A DNA stretch of 64,000 nt from Phycobacter azelaicus (GCF_014884385.1 NZ_WKFH01000003.1:124001-188000), one strand, 5' to 3'; counted from the first letter of the stretch, positions 17,478-26,925 are shown. Notes: a model not told the origin generated them from the letters alone. Numbers and translations are program-made.

Positions 17478-17786
17478 ATGCGTTTTGTGACCTCTTTTTT
17501 ATGTGCTGCGGCCATTTGGACCGTCAACCTGCCCGCCGCCCAGGCTGGCGTGATCGAGCAGGCCTGCCGCAAGTCCGAGCGGGCCTATAACAAGGCAGGC
17601 CTGTGCAGCTGCATCCAGGCTGTTGCAGACCAACGCCTCACGCGCTCTGAGCGGGTCACTGTCTCCAAGTGGTTTGCGGACCCCCATCAGGCACAGGTGG
17701 TCCGCCAGTCCGACCGTCGCAGTGACGAGCGCCTCTGGGAGCGCTACAAGGCCTTTGGCGAAACCGCAGCTCGCGCCTGCGGATAA
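17478..17786 (+). CDS. Small secreted protein with conserved cysteines
   Basis: This 102-residue protein begins with a Sec signal peptide (residues 1-23, ending AAQAG). The mature part has Cys pairs (ACRKS..., GLCSCIQ) and a conserved-looking DPHQAQVVRQSD...WERYKAFG segment. Such proteins are frequent in Rhodobacterales and are sometimes labelled, without clear basis, as arginine transporters; nothing here supports transport. ATG 17478 is chosen because the signal peptide follows directly. It stands alone. Confidence 0.75.
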   Translation: MRFVTSFLCAAAIWTVNLPAAQAGVIEQACRKSERAYNKAGLCSCIQAVADQRLTRSERVTVSKWFADPHQAQVVRQSDRRSDERLWERYKAFGETAARACG

Positions 17787-17983
17787 CAAAGCAGCCGATC
17801 CACGCATATCCCGATACGATCATGCCTCGGGCTCCTGCTGTGATGAAAAACACGGCAGGATCGCCTCTTCATACCCATTTTGCCCCGGTTTCACCCGAAC
17901 ATGGGAAAAACCCAAGCATTCGCCCCCTTGACCTGACGGCATGCGCTCGCGGAAAAAGGAACGGCATTTTTCGGAGCTAATTC

Positions 17984-18964
17984 ATGTTGATGAAGGGCGT
18001 AACCCTGCGAGGTCTTGAGGTTTTTGAAGCCTTGGCCAAGACCGGATCCGTTGCACAGACGGCCGAAATCACCGGACTGAGCCAACCCGCCGTGAGCCAG
18101 CAACTGCGCAATCTGGAAAAGGCCCTAGCAGCCGATCTGGTGGACCATGGCCGACGGCCGATGGTCTTGACACCCGCCGGACAAACCTTCCTGAGCAGGA
18201 CCGAGGCCGTCCTGTCCGAACTGCGCCTTGCGCAAAGCGAGCTGACCGTCGTGGACCTCAGCCATCTTCCAGCCCTCGCAATGGGATTGATCGATGATTT
18301 CGACAACGACCTGACCCCGCGGCTGGTTTCCATCCTGGCGGACAGCCTGACCAAATGCCGCTTCAAGATGATTACCGCGCCAAGCCACGACATCATCCGC
18401 GCCATGGAGGCAAAGGAGCTTCATATAGCCGTTGCCGCGAGCCTTGGAACCGCGCGCGATGGCATAATCGAATATCCGCTGGTGCGGGACCCATTTATCC
18501 TGGTGGCCCCCAAGGGATTCATCCAGCCCCATGCCAAGGGTTCGGCGCGCACCGACATGGAGCAGATGCACACTCTGCCCTTCCTGAGATACGCCTCCGA
18601 GCAGCTGATTTCCCAGCAAATCGACACGCACCTGAGACAGCAGAACCTCAGCTTTGAAAGCCGCTTCGAGATCGGCTCCCACCTGGCGCTCATGGCGATG
18701 GTAGCGCGGCGAGTCGGCTGGGCGATCACGACGCCTCTTGGGCTGATGCGCGCCGCACGCTTCCATGATCAGATCGAAGCCTATGCCCTGCCTTTTGGCA
18801 GCGCAGCCCGCACGATCTCTCTTTTCACCAGTTCGGACTGGGCCGACAGTGTACCGCGGGACGTGTCACAGACCATGCGGCACCTGATCCAGAGCCAGAT
18901 CATCGAACCGGCCTTGACCCGCTTCCCCTGGCTGACCAATGATTTTCATGTCATCGATCCGTAA
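17984..18964 (+). CDS. LysR-family transcriptional regulator
   Basis: This 326-residue regulator has an N-terminal winged helix-turn-helix (residues about 8-65, with SVAQTAEITGLSQPAVSQQLRNLEKAL) and a C-terminal periplasmic-binding-like effector domain. A TCGGAG Shine-Dalgarno-like sequence lies 8 bases before ATG 17984. The next gene is convergent and the upstream region has no divergent partner, so the target is not obvious from context. The ligand is unknown. Confidence 0.92.
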   Translation: MLMKGVTLRGLEVFEALAKTGSVAQTAEITGLSQPAVSQQLRNLEKALAADLVDHGRRPMVLTPAGQTFLSRTEAVLSELRLAQSELTVVDLSHLPALAMGLIDDFDNDLTPRLVSILADSLTKCRFKMITAPSHDIIRAMEAKELHIAVAASLGTARDGIIEYPLVRDPFILVAPKGFIQPHAKGSARTDMEQMHTLPFLRYASEQLISQQIDTHLRQQNLSFESRFEIGSHLALMAMVARRVGWAITTPLGLMRAARFHDQIEAYALPFGSAARTISLFTSSDWADSVPRDVSQTMRHLIQSQIIEPALTRFPWLTNDFHVIDP

Positions 18965-18971
18965 GGCCGCT

Positions 18972-19427
18972 TTACAGCGCGCCGCCCTGCAAATGTGATG
19001 CCAGTCCCGACGCCGCGCGTTCTATCAGGTCAAGACATCCTTCAAAATCTCGCGTGTAGTAAGGGTCCGGCACATCCTGGTCGCCATCCCCCGCTGCAAA
19101 GGGCGCAAACAGCTGGACTGGAGTATTATTGTCGCGCGGACGCTGTGCTTCGATATCGGCCAGGTTTTCGCTGTCCATCGCCAGGATCAGATCGAAACGC
19201 AAGAAGTCATCCGATTGAAATTGACGCGCCCGCAGATCCGAAAGTTCGACCCCGCGCGCCCGCGCGGCGGCCTGCATTGGGCCATAGGGCGGCTTACCCA
19301 CATGATAGCGCGCCGTGCCCGCACTGTCCGTCTCCGCCTCTGGCACCAGGCCCCGAAACACTCCTTCAGCCGCAGGCGAGCGGCAAATGTTGCCTAGGCA
19401 GACGAACAAAATCCGTTTACGCATCAT
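18972..19427 (-). CDS. Low-molecular-weight protein tyrosine phosphatase
   Basis: This 151-residue enzyme has the phosphatase loop CLGNICRS (Cys10 nucleophile, Arg16) right after the first strand, and the general-acid loop VPDPYY near residue 120. ATG 19427 follows AAGGAG by 5 bases. It is divergent from the sirtuin gene, sharing a 44-base intergenic region. It could act on exopolysaccharide tyrosine kinases or arsenate-like substrates, but no such gene is adjacent, so the substrate is open. Confidence 0.93.
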   Translation of the reverse strand: MMRKRILFVCLGNICRSPAAEGVFRGLVPEAETDSAGTARYHVGKPPYGPMQAAARARGVELSDLRARQFQSDDFLRFDLILAMDSENLADIEAQRPRDNNTPVQLFAPFAAGDGDQDVPDPYYTRDFEGCLDLIERAASGLASHLQGGAL

Positions 19428-19471
19428 AAATACTCCTTTTCGAACCTTCATAAGTAGGAGGCTTGGTTGCG

Positions 19472-20179
19472 ATGGGAAAGAGCGAGGGCAAAATCGTCAT
19501 TCTAACCGGCGCCGGAATATCTGCCGAAAGCGGTCTCGGGACATTTCGAGACGAAGGCGGCCTCTGGGCACAGCACCGGATCGAAGATGTTGCAACCCCC
19601 GAGGGCTTTTCCCGCGATCCAGAACTGGTGCACCGCTTCTATAACGCGCGAAGGGCACAGGCGGCAGAGGCCACACCGAACGCGGCCCATATTGCGCTTG
19701 CAAACCTGCAGCAGAACTGGCCCGGCGAAGTTGTGATCATCACCCAGAACGTGGACTGTCTGCATGAGAAGGGGGGCGCTTCAAAGGTTCTGCACATGCA
19801 TGGTGTTCTGGACGGAGCACTATGTGCCAGCTGTGACCACCGCTGGCCAGCCCCGGACGAAATGCACCCGTCGGACACCTGCCCGGCCTGCCGTGCGACC
19901 AGCACGCGTCCCGATATCGTCTGGTTCGGAGAGATGCCCTACGACATGGAAGAGATCTACGATCACCTGGGCGATGCAACGATGTTTGCGTCGATCGGCA
20001 CATCTGGGCAGGTCTACCCTGCCGCCGCCTTTGTCCAAGAGGCGCGCATGGCCGGGGCGCATACCATCGAGCTGAACCTTGAGCCATCTGCCGGGGCTTC
20101 CAGCTTTGGGGAACGCCGCCTAGGCCCCGCCACGCAGATTGTTCCGGCCTGGACAAACGAGCTTTTGTCCGGGGCCTAA
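19472..20179 (+). CDS. NAD-dependent protein deacylase (sirtuin, CobB-like)
   Basis: A 235-residue sirtuin that removes acyl groups from lysines using NAD. The NAD-binding motif TGAGISAESGLGTFRD is at 12-27, QNVD and the catalytic His (MHG) follow, and a four-Cys zinc site is present (CASC and CPAC). The F-Y-N-A-R-R motif has the Tyr and Arg that in SIRT5-type (class III) sirtuins recognise succinyl and malonyl groups, so desuccinylase activity is likely. ATG 19472 follows AGGAGG (19456-19461). Confidence 0.94.
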   Translation: MGKSEGKIVILTGAGISAESGLGTFRDEGGLWAQHRIEDVATPEGFSRDPELVHRFYNARRAQAAEATPNAAHIALANLQQNWPGEVVIITQNVDCLHEKGGASKVLHMHGVLDGALCASCDHRWPAPDEMHPSDTCPACRATSTRPDIVWFGEMPYDMEEIYDHLGDATMFASIGTSGQVYPAAAFVQEARMAGAHTIELNLEPSAGASSFGERRLGPATQIVPAWTNELLSGA

Positions 20180-20239
20180 GGGGCCGCACGACCGTATCGT
20201 AGCAATGCAAATGGCCAACCTGCTGGGCTGGCCAAATGG

Positions 20240-20261
20240 GTCGCGCAGCAAGCTGCGCGAC
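20240..20261. repeat. 22-bp near-perfect palindrome between convergent genes
   Basis: GTCGCGCAGC and GCTGCGCGAC flank a two-base AA centre, forming a 10-bp inverted repeat. It lies between the sirtuin and PCuAC stop codons. There is no U-tract, so it may be a transcript-end stabilising structure or a protein site rather than a classic terminator. Confidence 0.6.
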
Positions 20262-20278
20262 AGTGATTCAACACGGCG

Positions 20279-20764
20279 TCAGTTTGAGTGCTTGCCGTGT
20301 TTCATACCGCCGTGGTTGGGCTTGCGCTCCAGATCGACCGGAACCTCCACACTCACTTCGCCTGCCTTTTCGAACACAAGTGTCAGCGACACCAAGTCTC
20401 CGTGATGAAGGGATTCCTTGAGGCCAAGGAACATGACGTGATCGCCACCGCGCTTGAGCATGTGAGTTTCGCCTGCGGGAATGGCAAAGCCCTCCTCAAC
20501 GTGAACCATCTTCATAACACCGTTGGCGTCGCTCAGGTGCGTGTGCAGCTCAACCCGCTCTGCCACGTCCGAACGGGCGTCGACCAGCCGGTCATCTGCA
20601 CCGGTGTGATTCATGATCTGCATGAAGGCGGCGCCGCTTGCAGACATCTTGGTGGAAACGCGCGCATAGGCGTCCTGCACCATCATGCCCCCTGCCATGG
20701 CGGCTCCAGCCAGGGTTATTGCGGTGGCGCTAGTGGCTGCGAATACGAAGGATTTGAAAGACAT
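20279..20764 (-). CDS. Periplasmic copper chaperone PCu(A)C
   Basis: This 161-residue protein has a signal peptide (1-25) and a PCuAC (DUF461) domain. Copper ligands fit the H...M...H-x-M pattern: ELHTHLSDANGVMKM in the middle and ETHMLKRGGDHVM after it, plus a His/Met-rich tail. PCuAC proteins deliver Cu(I) to the CuA/CuB sites of cytochrome oxidase. AGGAGA lies 6 bases before ATG 20764. The DUF2946-like gene is 71 bases upstream on the same strand, giving a copper module. Confidence 0.92.
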   Translation of the reverse strand: MSFKSFVFAATSATAITLAGAAMAGGMMVQDAYARVSTKMSASGAAFMQIMNHTGADDRLVDARSDVAERVELHTHLSDANGVMKMVHVEEGFAIPAGETHMLKRGGDHVMFLGLKESLHHGDLVSLTLVFEKAGEVSVEVPVDLERKPNHGGMKHGKHSN

Positions 20765-20835
20765 CAGAGGTCTCCTGTTATCATAGTCTGTCTGAACACC
20801 CGGCCCGTTTGGCCGGAAAAGATCTGGTTTGGAGA

Positions 20836-21192
20836 TCAGACAGGAACAGGAGGCCCACGCGCGAAGGCACCAGACGCCCGGGAGGCGCACCAGTCAGCGC
20901 CAACATAGAATACAAGTGTATAGCTTCCGAGATCAGCCGGCACGGGCAGCCCCAAAGCGACAGGCGCAGCCACATCGAGGAGGTGCATAATGCAGTCGGG
21001 GCAGTAATGAGGGGGACGGGTCGGCTGCCCCTCGCTATCGACATAGATCGTCACCGGCCCCGTACCGGTGCAGATCACCATCTGACCGGATACATCCTGC
21101 GCCCCGCGCGCCGCAGCTGCGCTATGGGCGGTCAGCACCACGGCCAAGGACAGGAAGATCCCGAGGAATATGCGAAGGGATTGCATCATCAT
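20836..21192 (-). CDS. Small secreted DUF2946-like protein, copper-associated
   Basis: This 118-residue protein has an N-terminal hydrophobic signal or anchor (residues 5-27) and then conserved Cys/His: a lone Cys in QMVICTG and HYCPDCIMH. That pattern resembles DUF2946, which is often encoded beside copper transport genes. It precedes the PCuAC gene, which supports a role in copper handling, perhaps metal binding. Three consecutive ATGs make the exact start uncertain. Family assignment is by pattern, not by search. Confidence 0.75.
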   Translation of the reverse strand: MMMQSLRIFLGIFLSLAVVLTAHSAAAARGAQDVSGQMVICTGTGPVTIYVDSEGQPTRPPHYCPDCIMHLLDVAAPVALGLPVPADLGSYTLVFYVGADWCASRASGAFARGPPVPV

Positions 21193-21253
21193 TCGCCGAT
21201 ATGCCCATCGGCGAGGAAAACTGCAAGCGACATCTCACCGCCCACATAACGGC

Positions 21254-21283
21254 AAAACGCCGCGCTGGACGATCCGGCGCGGC
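21254..21283 (-). terminator. Intrinsic terminator after rpmB
   Basis: On the minus strand GCCGCGC pairs with GCGCGGC over an 11-base loop and is followed by TTTT, 28 bases after the rpmB stop codon. Confidence 0.65.
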
Positions 21284-21310
21284 GCTTCAAAATTGGATCA
21301 GTGCAGCGGA

Positions 21311-21601
21311 TCAGGCCTGAGCAGCTTGCGCCTTGGCGATCTCTTTCTTCACTTTCAGGGCTGCTGCGGACAGCTCTTCGTCCTTCGCTTTGGCAAGGAA
21401 GGCGTCCAGACCACCACGGTGATCGACCGAACGCAGGGCAGCTGCGGAGATGCGCAGTTTGATGCCACGGCCCAGAATCTCGGACTGCAGGGTAACGTCG
21501 TTCAGGTTCGGCAGGAAACGACGCTTGGTTTTGTTGTTGGCGTGGCTGACATTGTTGCCAGTCATCGGGCCTTTTCCGGTCAGTTCGCAACGGCGCGACA
21601 T
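21311..21601 (-). CDS. rpmB: 50S ribosomal protein L28
   Basis: This 96-residue protein begins [20 protein letters not shown], the invariant L28 N-terminus, and continues with [11 protein letters not shown] and the [21 protein letters not shown] segment. The C-terminal helix is longer than in E. coli, as is normal in alphaproteobacteria. A GAAGGAAG ribosome-binding site precedes ATG 21601. It is transcribed alone. Confidence 0.97.
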   Translation of the reverse strand: MSRRCELTGKGPMTGNNVSHANNKTKRRFLPNLNDVTLQSEILGRGIKLRISAAALRSVDHRGGLDAFLAKAKDEELSAAALKVKKEIAKAQAAQA

Positions 21602-21780
21602 GGGTTCTTCCTTCGTATCTGGGGCGGCGTGCCGGGAATACCCCCGTATCTGCCGCCAAATCACAAGGGGCGCTGCCATTGGCTGCGCCCGAAAACTGGT
21701 TGGATGCGTTTAGGAGGAATCATCGGCAGGGTCAAGCCATATGGCCGGTTTTTTGCCCTCCTTCGCAGGAAAGTGCCGCC

Positions 21781-22758
21781 TTACTCCAGCCCCAGGCCTT
21801 TCAGCATGTCGCGCGCCGCTGCCGCAGGTGTCTGCGCGCCCTCCGCAACGGCTTCTGACAACTCCGCCATGCGCCCGCGCGCCCAGGGTGTCTCCAGCCT
21901 TGCCAGCAAAGCCTGACGCACGTCTTCGGCAAACCAGTAGCGGGCCTGTTCGGCGCGTGTACGGTCCCAGTGGCCACTCTCTCGCCGCCAGCCTGCCAGC
22001 GCTTCGATGTCGGACCACGCGCTTTTTAGCCCCTCTCGCGCCAAGGCGGAAACCATCATCGCCTTGGGAAAACCTTCCGGGTCCTGCGGGCGCTTGCGCA
22101 AAAGCCGCAGCGCCCCGGCATAGTCGGCGCAGGTGCGTGTGGCCGCCGGTTTCAGATCGCCATCAGCCTTGTTCACCAGAATCATGTCGGCCATTTCCAT
22201 AATGCCGCGTTTGACCCCCTGCAGTTCATCCCCGCCGGCAGGCGCCAGCAGCAGCAGGAACAGATCCGACATCTGTGCCACCACGGTTTCCGATTGCCCG
22301 ACCCCGACAGTTTCAATCAACACCACATCGAACCCAGCTGCCTCGCACAGGGAAACCGCCTCGCGCGTGCGGCGCGCCACCCCGCCAAGGGTCGTCTGGC
22401 TGGGCGATGGGCGGATAAACGCATTCTTCTGGCGGCTGAGATGCTCCATCCGTGTCTTGTCGCCCAGAATGGACCCGCCTGAGCGTGCCGAACTGGGATC
22501 TACGGCCAGCACAGCGACCTTGAGGCCTCGCTCTACCAGCATCATGCCAAAGCTTTCGATGAAGGTGGATTTTCCCACCCCAGGTGTCCCGGAAAGACCA
22601 ATGCGCAAAGACTGCCGCCCGGATTTCGCCAATTGCTCGAGCAGGGCAAGGGCTTGTTCGCGGTGATCGCTCCGGCCGCTTTCCACCAAGGTGATGGCCC
22701 GCGCCAGTGCCCGCCGGTCCCCCTTAAGGATCCTCTCTTCCATCTGCGCGATATCCAT
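21781..22758 (-). CDS. meaB: MeaB, GTPase chaperone of methylmalonyl-CoA mutase
   Basis: This 325-residue P-loop GTPase belongs to the MeaB/ArgK family that protects and reactivates B12-dependent methylmalonyl-CoA mutase. The Walker A sequence GTPGVGKS is at 57-64, followed by AVDPSS, ETVGVGQSE and NKAD. Length and motif order match the family. ATG 22758 is chosen for the usual distance to the P-loop. The mutase genes are not in the window; the epimerase gene mce lies about 29 kb away. It is divergent from hrpB. Confidence 0.94.
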   Translation of the reverse strand: MDIAQMEERILKGDRRALARAITLVESGRSDHREQALALLEQLAKSGRQSLRIGLSGTPGVGKSTFIESFGMMLVERGLKVAVLAVDPSSARSGGSILGDKTRMEHLSRQKNAFIRPSPSQTTLGGVARRTREAVSLCEAAGFDVVLIETVGVGQSETVVAQMSDLFLLLLAPAGGDELQGVKRGIMEMADMILVNKADGDLKPAATRTCADYAGALRLLRKRPQDPEGFPKAMMVSALAREGLKSAWSDIEALAGWRRESGHWDRTRAEQARYWFAEDVRQALLARLETPWARGRMAELSEAVAEGAQTPAAAARDMLKGLGLE

Positions 22759-22877
22759 GGCCTGCCCCGTCTTAGAAAGTTTCGCATACTTGACGCAGGC
22801 GGGGCCGGGTTGTCCAGTACCCAGGCGGCCGCAGTCGCCCTCTGGACCCGGACCAGAGCATTGGCGATAAGGCGCAT

Positions 22878-25352
22878 ATGACACGCCTGCCCATTGACGA
22901 CGTACTGCCCGATCTGATCTCTGCCCTGAGCGCCCATGGCCGTGCCGTCTTGCAGGCACCTCCCGGTGCCGGCAAGACGACCAAGGTTCCACTGGCCATG
23001 CAACAGGCGGGGCTTTGCAACGGTCGCATCGTCATGCTGGAGCCACGCCGCCTTGCCGCACGCGCCGCCGCTGAGCGCATGGCCGATACCCTGGGCGAAC
23101 GGGTCGGAGAAACCGTCGGTTACCGTATTCGCGGCGAAGCCAAGATCGGCAAGGCAACCCGAATTGAGGTGGTCACCGAAGGCATCCTGACGCGCATGTT
23201 GCAATCGGCCCCCGATCTGCCCGGCGTCGGCGCAGTGATCTTCGACGAATTCCACGAACGCTCGCTCAACGCCGACCTTGGCCTTGCGCTATGTCTTGAA
23301 GTGGCGGGAGCCCTGCGGGACGATCTGATCCTGCTCGCCATGTCCGCAACGCTCGACGCGGAACCGGTAAGCACCCTGATGGAGGCGCCGCTTGTAACCT
23401 CCGAGGGACGCAGCTACCCCGTCGAAACACGCTGGCTGGAACGCCCCCTGCCCGCGAACGTGCGCCGCATCGACGCGCTGGTGAATCTGGTTGTGCAGGC
23501 CGAAGCTGAAACGCGCAAGGAGGGCGGTGGCATCCTTGTCTTCCTGCCGGGCGAAGGCGAGATCCGCCGCGCCGCAGCTGCGCTGGACAGCCGCCTGCCA
23601 GGTGACTGTTCGGTCCACCCCCTGTTCGGCGCCCTGCCCTTTGCCCAGCAGCGTGCTGCCATCCAGCCCGCCGCATCGGGGCGCAAAGTGGTTCTGGCTA
23701 CCTCCATCGCGGAAACCTCGCTGACCATTGAAGGCGTGCGCGTGGTGGTGGACATGGGCCAATCGCGCCGTGCTCGCTTCGATCCCGGCTCCGGCATGTC
23801 GCGGCTGGTGACAGACCGCGTTACCCGCGCCGAGGCCACCCAGCGGCAGGGTCGTGCCGGGCGCGTCAGCGAAGGGGTCTGCTATCGTCTCTGGAGCAAG
23901 GGCGAGGACGGCGCACTCGCCACCTTTCCCCCGCCCGAGATCGCCTCTGCCGACCTTGCGGGCCTGGCGCTGGAGCTGGCACTCTGGGGAGCATCGGAGA
24001 GCAATCTTGCCTTTCTGACCCAGCCCCCGGAAGGTGCGTTGCAGGAGGCCCGCAATCTACTGACCTTTCTCGGCGCGCTGGATGAACAGGGGCGCATAAC
24101 GGATCACGGCAAGGCGCTCTCTGCCCTGCCCCTGCACCCGCGCCTTGGGCATATGCTCCTGCAGGTCGGCCCGGCGCAGCACGCAGAGGCGGCCACTCTC
24201 GCCGCCCTTCTGGCCGAGCGCGATCCGCTGCGCGGCGCCCCATCGGACCTGATGCTGCGGCTTGAGGCTATCAGGGATGCAAAGGGCTTTCAGCGCAAAC
24301 GACCCTATCAGGTCGCGCTGCCCGTAATCGAGCGCATCCGCGCCGAGGCCCGCAGGCTTGGCCAGCATTTGCGCAAGAACGACCTGGCCAGGAACTCCCG
24401 CCTGACTCCCGCGGCTCTTGCCGCATTGGCCTACCCCGATCGCATCGGCCAGCGCCGCACGGGCGATGCGCCCCGCTACGTGCTCTCTGGCGGAAAGGGC
24501 GCCGTGCTGCCGCCAGAGGATACCCTATCCGCAGCCTCCTTCCTCGTGGCGCTGGATACCGACGGAAACCCGCGAGAAGCAAAAATTCGCATGGCGGCGC
24601 AGATTACCCTCGGAGAAATCCGCGATCTCTTTGCCGATCAGATCGCATGGGAAGACGGCTGCGCCTGGTCCAAACGCGAGCGCCGTGTGATCGCACGGAG
24701 CCAGGAACGTCTTGGCGCCATCGTCCTGGAGGATCGCATCTGGAAGGATGTCCCTCACGAGGCGGTGGCAGAGGCCATGCTCGACGGGGTGCGCGACCTC
24801 GGCCTGCGGTTAGAGGGCGCCGCGGCGCGGCTGGTGGCCCGGGTCGAACTGCTGCGCGCCGAAGGGCACGATCTGCCGGATTTTTCGGCCAGTGGCCTGA
24901 TGGATGCGCTCGACGACTGGCTCTTGCCCATGCTGACTGGTGTAAAAACCGCACAGGACTGGAAACAGTTCGACCCTTTACCCGCCCTGCGCGGCGCGCT
25001 CAGCTGGGAGCAAACGCAGCTTCTGGACCGGGAAGCACCGGGCAGTTTCAAAACACCCCTCGGGCGCAAGATCCCCATAGACTACGGACAGGAGGTGCCC
25101 GAGATTGCCGTGCGCCTGCAGGAAATGTTTGGCGTCACGAGACATCCCACCGTCGCGGGCGTGCCTCTGAAGGTAACGCTCCTATCGCCCGCCCAACGCC
25201 CGATCCAGATCACCCGCGATCTACCGGGGTTCTGGGCCGGATCCTACGCCGATGTACGCAAGGATATGCGGGCTCAGTATCCGAAACACCCCTGGCCCGA
25301 AGATCCAACCGAGGCCGATCCCACGCTACGCGCCAACCGGCGCAAGTCCTGA
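22878..25352 (+). CDS. hrpB: ATP-dependent helicase HrpB
   Basis: An 824-residue DEAH-box helicase of the HrpB family. The Walker A sequence GAGKTT is at 30-35, the DEFH box at 123-126, and motif VI (TQRQGRAGRV) near 320. The C-terminal HrpB-specific region ends at ITRDLPGFWAGSYADVRKDM, which is diagnostic. Length matches E. coli HrpB. It is a single gene divergent from meaB; the cellular role is poorly defined in any species. Confidence 0.95.
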   Translation: MTRLPIDDVLPDLISALSAHGRAVLQAPPGAGKTTKVPLAMQQAGLCNGRIVMLEPRRLAARAAAERMADTLGERVGETVGYRIRGEAKIGKATRIEVVTEGILTRMLQSAPDLPGVGAVIFDEFHERSLNADLGLALCLEVAGALRDDLILLAMSATLDAEPVSTLMEAPLVTSEGRSYPVETRWLERPLPANVRRIDALVNLVVQAEAETRKEGGGILVFLPGEGEIRRAAAALDSRLPGDCSVHPLFGALPFAQQRAAIQPAASGRKVVLATSIAETSLTIEGVRVVVDMGQSRRARFDPGSGMSRLVTDRVTRAEATQRQGRAGRVSEGVCYRLWSKGEDGALATFPPPEIASADLAGLALELALWGASESNLAFLTQPPEGALQEARNLLTFLGALDEQGRITDHGKALSALPLHPRLGHMLLQVGPAQHAEAATLAALLAERDPLRGAPSDLMLRLEAIRDAKGFQRKRPYQVALPVIERIRAEARRLGQHLRKNDLARNSRLTPAALAALAYPDRIGQRRTGDAPRYVLSGGKGAVLPPEDTLSAASFLVALDTDGNPREAKIRMAAQITLGEIRDLFADQIAWEDGCAWSKRERRVIARSQERLGAIVLEDRIWKDVPHEAVAEAMLDGVRDLGLRLEGAAARLVARVELLRAEGHDLPDFSASGLMDALDDWLLPMLTGVKTAQDWKQFDPLPALRGALSWEQTQLLDREAPGSFKTPLGRKIPIDYGQEVPEIAVRLQEMFGVTRHPTVAGVPLKVTLLSPAQRPIQITRDLPGFWAGSYADVRKDMRAQYPKHPWPEDPTEADPTLRANRRKS

Positions 25353-25476
25353 GAGCAACGCATACGCAGCATATCGCACAACCGCAGCGCCCCTGCGCGC
25401 TGCCGGGCCAAACTGCGGCTGTTGCATCTTTGATGCGGCGGGCCGTAGGCCGGAGCCCCGCCGTCTCCGCGAAAGT

Positions 25477-26241
25477 TCATTCCTTTGCTGCATCCGCACG
25501 CAAGGCGGGCAGGCCGATCCCCGTCGCCTCGAACCCGCCATCCGCTGCCAGGATCTGTCCGGTGATGAAGCTCGCCTTGTCTGACAGCAGAAAATTGATT
25601 GCAGCCGCGATCTCCTCTTCCTTGCCGTAGCGATTGAGCGGCAAGGCATCGTGATAGGCCGCGATGATCTCGGGGCTGTGCACCGCCATCGCCAGCTTGG
25701 TCGCCACCGGCCCGGGAGCCACTGCGTTGACCCGAATCCCGATTTCGCCCAGCTCTGCCGCCTGTTGCAGAGTAAGCTGCGCAAGCGCCGCTTTGGACGT
25801 CCCATAAGCCACCCGCAACGTACTGGCACGCAGGCCGGAAATCGACGTGATGTTGACCACGGCCCCGCCTCCGTCGGCGGCAAGCAGATCCGTGAAGGCC
25901 TGTGTCATCAGGAAAGGGCCATCAAGGTTCGTCTCCATCACCCGACGCCAGCGTTCGAATGTCGTCTCACGTATGGGACCAAAATCAGCAACGCCGGCAT
26001 TGTTCACCAAGCCGTCAAGCCGCCCGAAATCCTCCGTTATCTCTGCAACCGCACGCGCGACATCCTCAGGGCGCGACACATCCGCTGCAATCTGGGTCAC
26101 GGTCTCGACCTCCTGTCCAGCAGCCTCCAAGGCCTCGACGTCGCGATCGAGAATGGCCACGTTCCAGCCCATCTCAACCAGCCCTTTTGCCGTCGCAAGG
26201 CCAATCCCCCGTGCGCCCCCGGTGATCAAAGCCGTTTTCAT
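25477..26241 (-). CDS. Short-chain dehydrogenase/reductase (SDR)
   Basis: This 254-residue NAD(P)-dependent oxidoreductase of the classical SDR family has the cofactor motif TGGARGIG (7-14), the NNAG motif near 85, the catalytic Ser in NITSISG, and the Y-x-x-x-K pair in AYGTSKAAL. An Asp after the second strand (ILDRD) suggests NAD rather than NADP. ATG 26241 is preceded by GGAGGAGGCGGA. It stands alone; the substrate is not deducible. Confidence 0.92.
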   Translation of the reverse strand: MKTALITGGARGIGLATAKGLVEMGWNVAILDRDVEALEAAGQEVETVTQIAADVSRPEDVARAVAEITEDFGRLDGLVNNAGVADFGPIRETTFERWRRVMETNLDGPFLMTQAFTDLLAADGGGAVVNITSISGLRASTLRVAYGTSKAALAQLTLQQAAELGEIGIRVNAVAPGPVATKLAMAVHSPEIIAAYHDALPLNRYGKEEEIAAAINFLLSDKASFITGQILAADGGFEATGIGLPALRADAAKE

Positions 26242-26466
26242 TTCCGCCTCCTCCGCAAAGTGATCTGTGCCGTAGCGCTTTGCTCGCCCTCGGAGCCTCC
26301 GGCGTGGGCACAGATGCTGCGAAAAACTCACAATTTCGGTGCAAACTCAAGCTGGGATTGAAAAATGCGTCTTATCCACATATGTTTGCATCCCAATAAA
26401 GCGCGAGACGCGTTCAGACGGCACGAGCAAGACGACAATAACAATACGACCGAAAGCAGTTCAGGC

Positions 26467-26925
26467 ATGACCACGCTCCTTGCACAGGCATGGGAAGAAT
26501 TCCTTCGCCCCATGATCTTCCGCCCCAAAAGGGTGCAGGTCGCGGCACTCTGCTGCCGCAAGACCGGCGCTGGTACGGATGTGCTGATGATCACCAGCCG
26601 CGGAACCGGCCGCTGGATCATTCCGAAGGGCTGGCCCATCCGCGGTAAAAACGGCCCTGAATCCGCGCTGCAGGAAGCCTGGGAAGAGGCTGGTGTTGCC
26701 GACGCCCGCATCGAGCAGGCGCCGCTTGGCACCTATGCCTACTCGAAGGAACGTAACAACGGGGTGAGCGAGCCGGTTGAAACGCTGGTCTATGTCGCCG
26801 AAGTCAAACGGATGAAGGATGACTATCCCGAGGCGCACCAGCGCAAACGCGTGTGGATGCCAGCGCAAAAGGCTGCCAACCTGGTGCAGGAGCCGGAACT
26901 GCAGGACATACTGCGTCAATTGTAA
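26467..26925 (+). CDS. NUDIX hydrolase
   Basis: This 152-residue NUDIX protein contains the segment IIPKGWPIRGKNGPESALQE followed by AWEEAGV. The catalytic EE of the NUDIX box is intact, while the canonical first Glu and the Arg are replaced (Lys and Gln), a variant I recall in Rhodobacterales relatives of diphosphoinositol/diadenosine polyphosphate hydrolases. ATG 26467 gives the usual family N-terminus; an in-frame ATG at 26365 would add an Asn/Asp-rich stretch without support. Its stop codon overlaps the PHO-like repeat of pitA. Confidence 0.88.
   Translation: MTTLLAQAWEEFLRPMIFRPKRVQVAALCCRKTGAGTDVLMITSRGTGRWIIPKGWPIRGKNGPESALQEAWEEAGVADARIEQAPLGTYAYSKERNNGVSEPVETLVYVAEVKRMKDDYPEAHQRKRVWMPAQKAANLVQEPELQDILRQL

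Noticed and set aside
20836-21044. Minus-strand frame overlapping the DUF2946-like gene
   Set aside because: It is a shifted reading of the same DNA without a signal peptide or conserved Cys motif.
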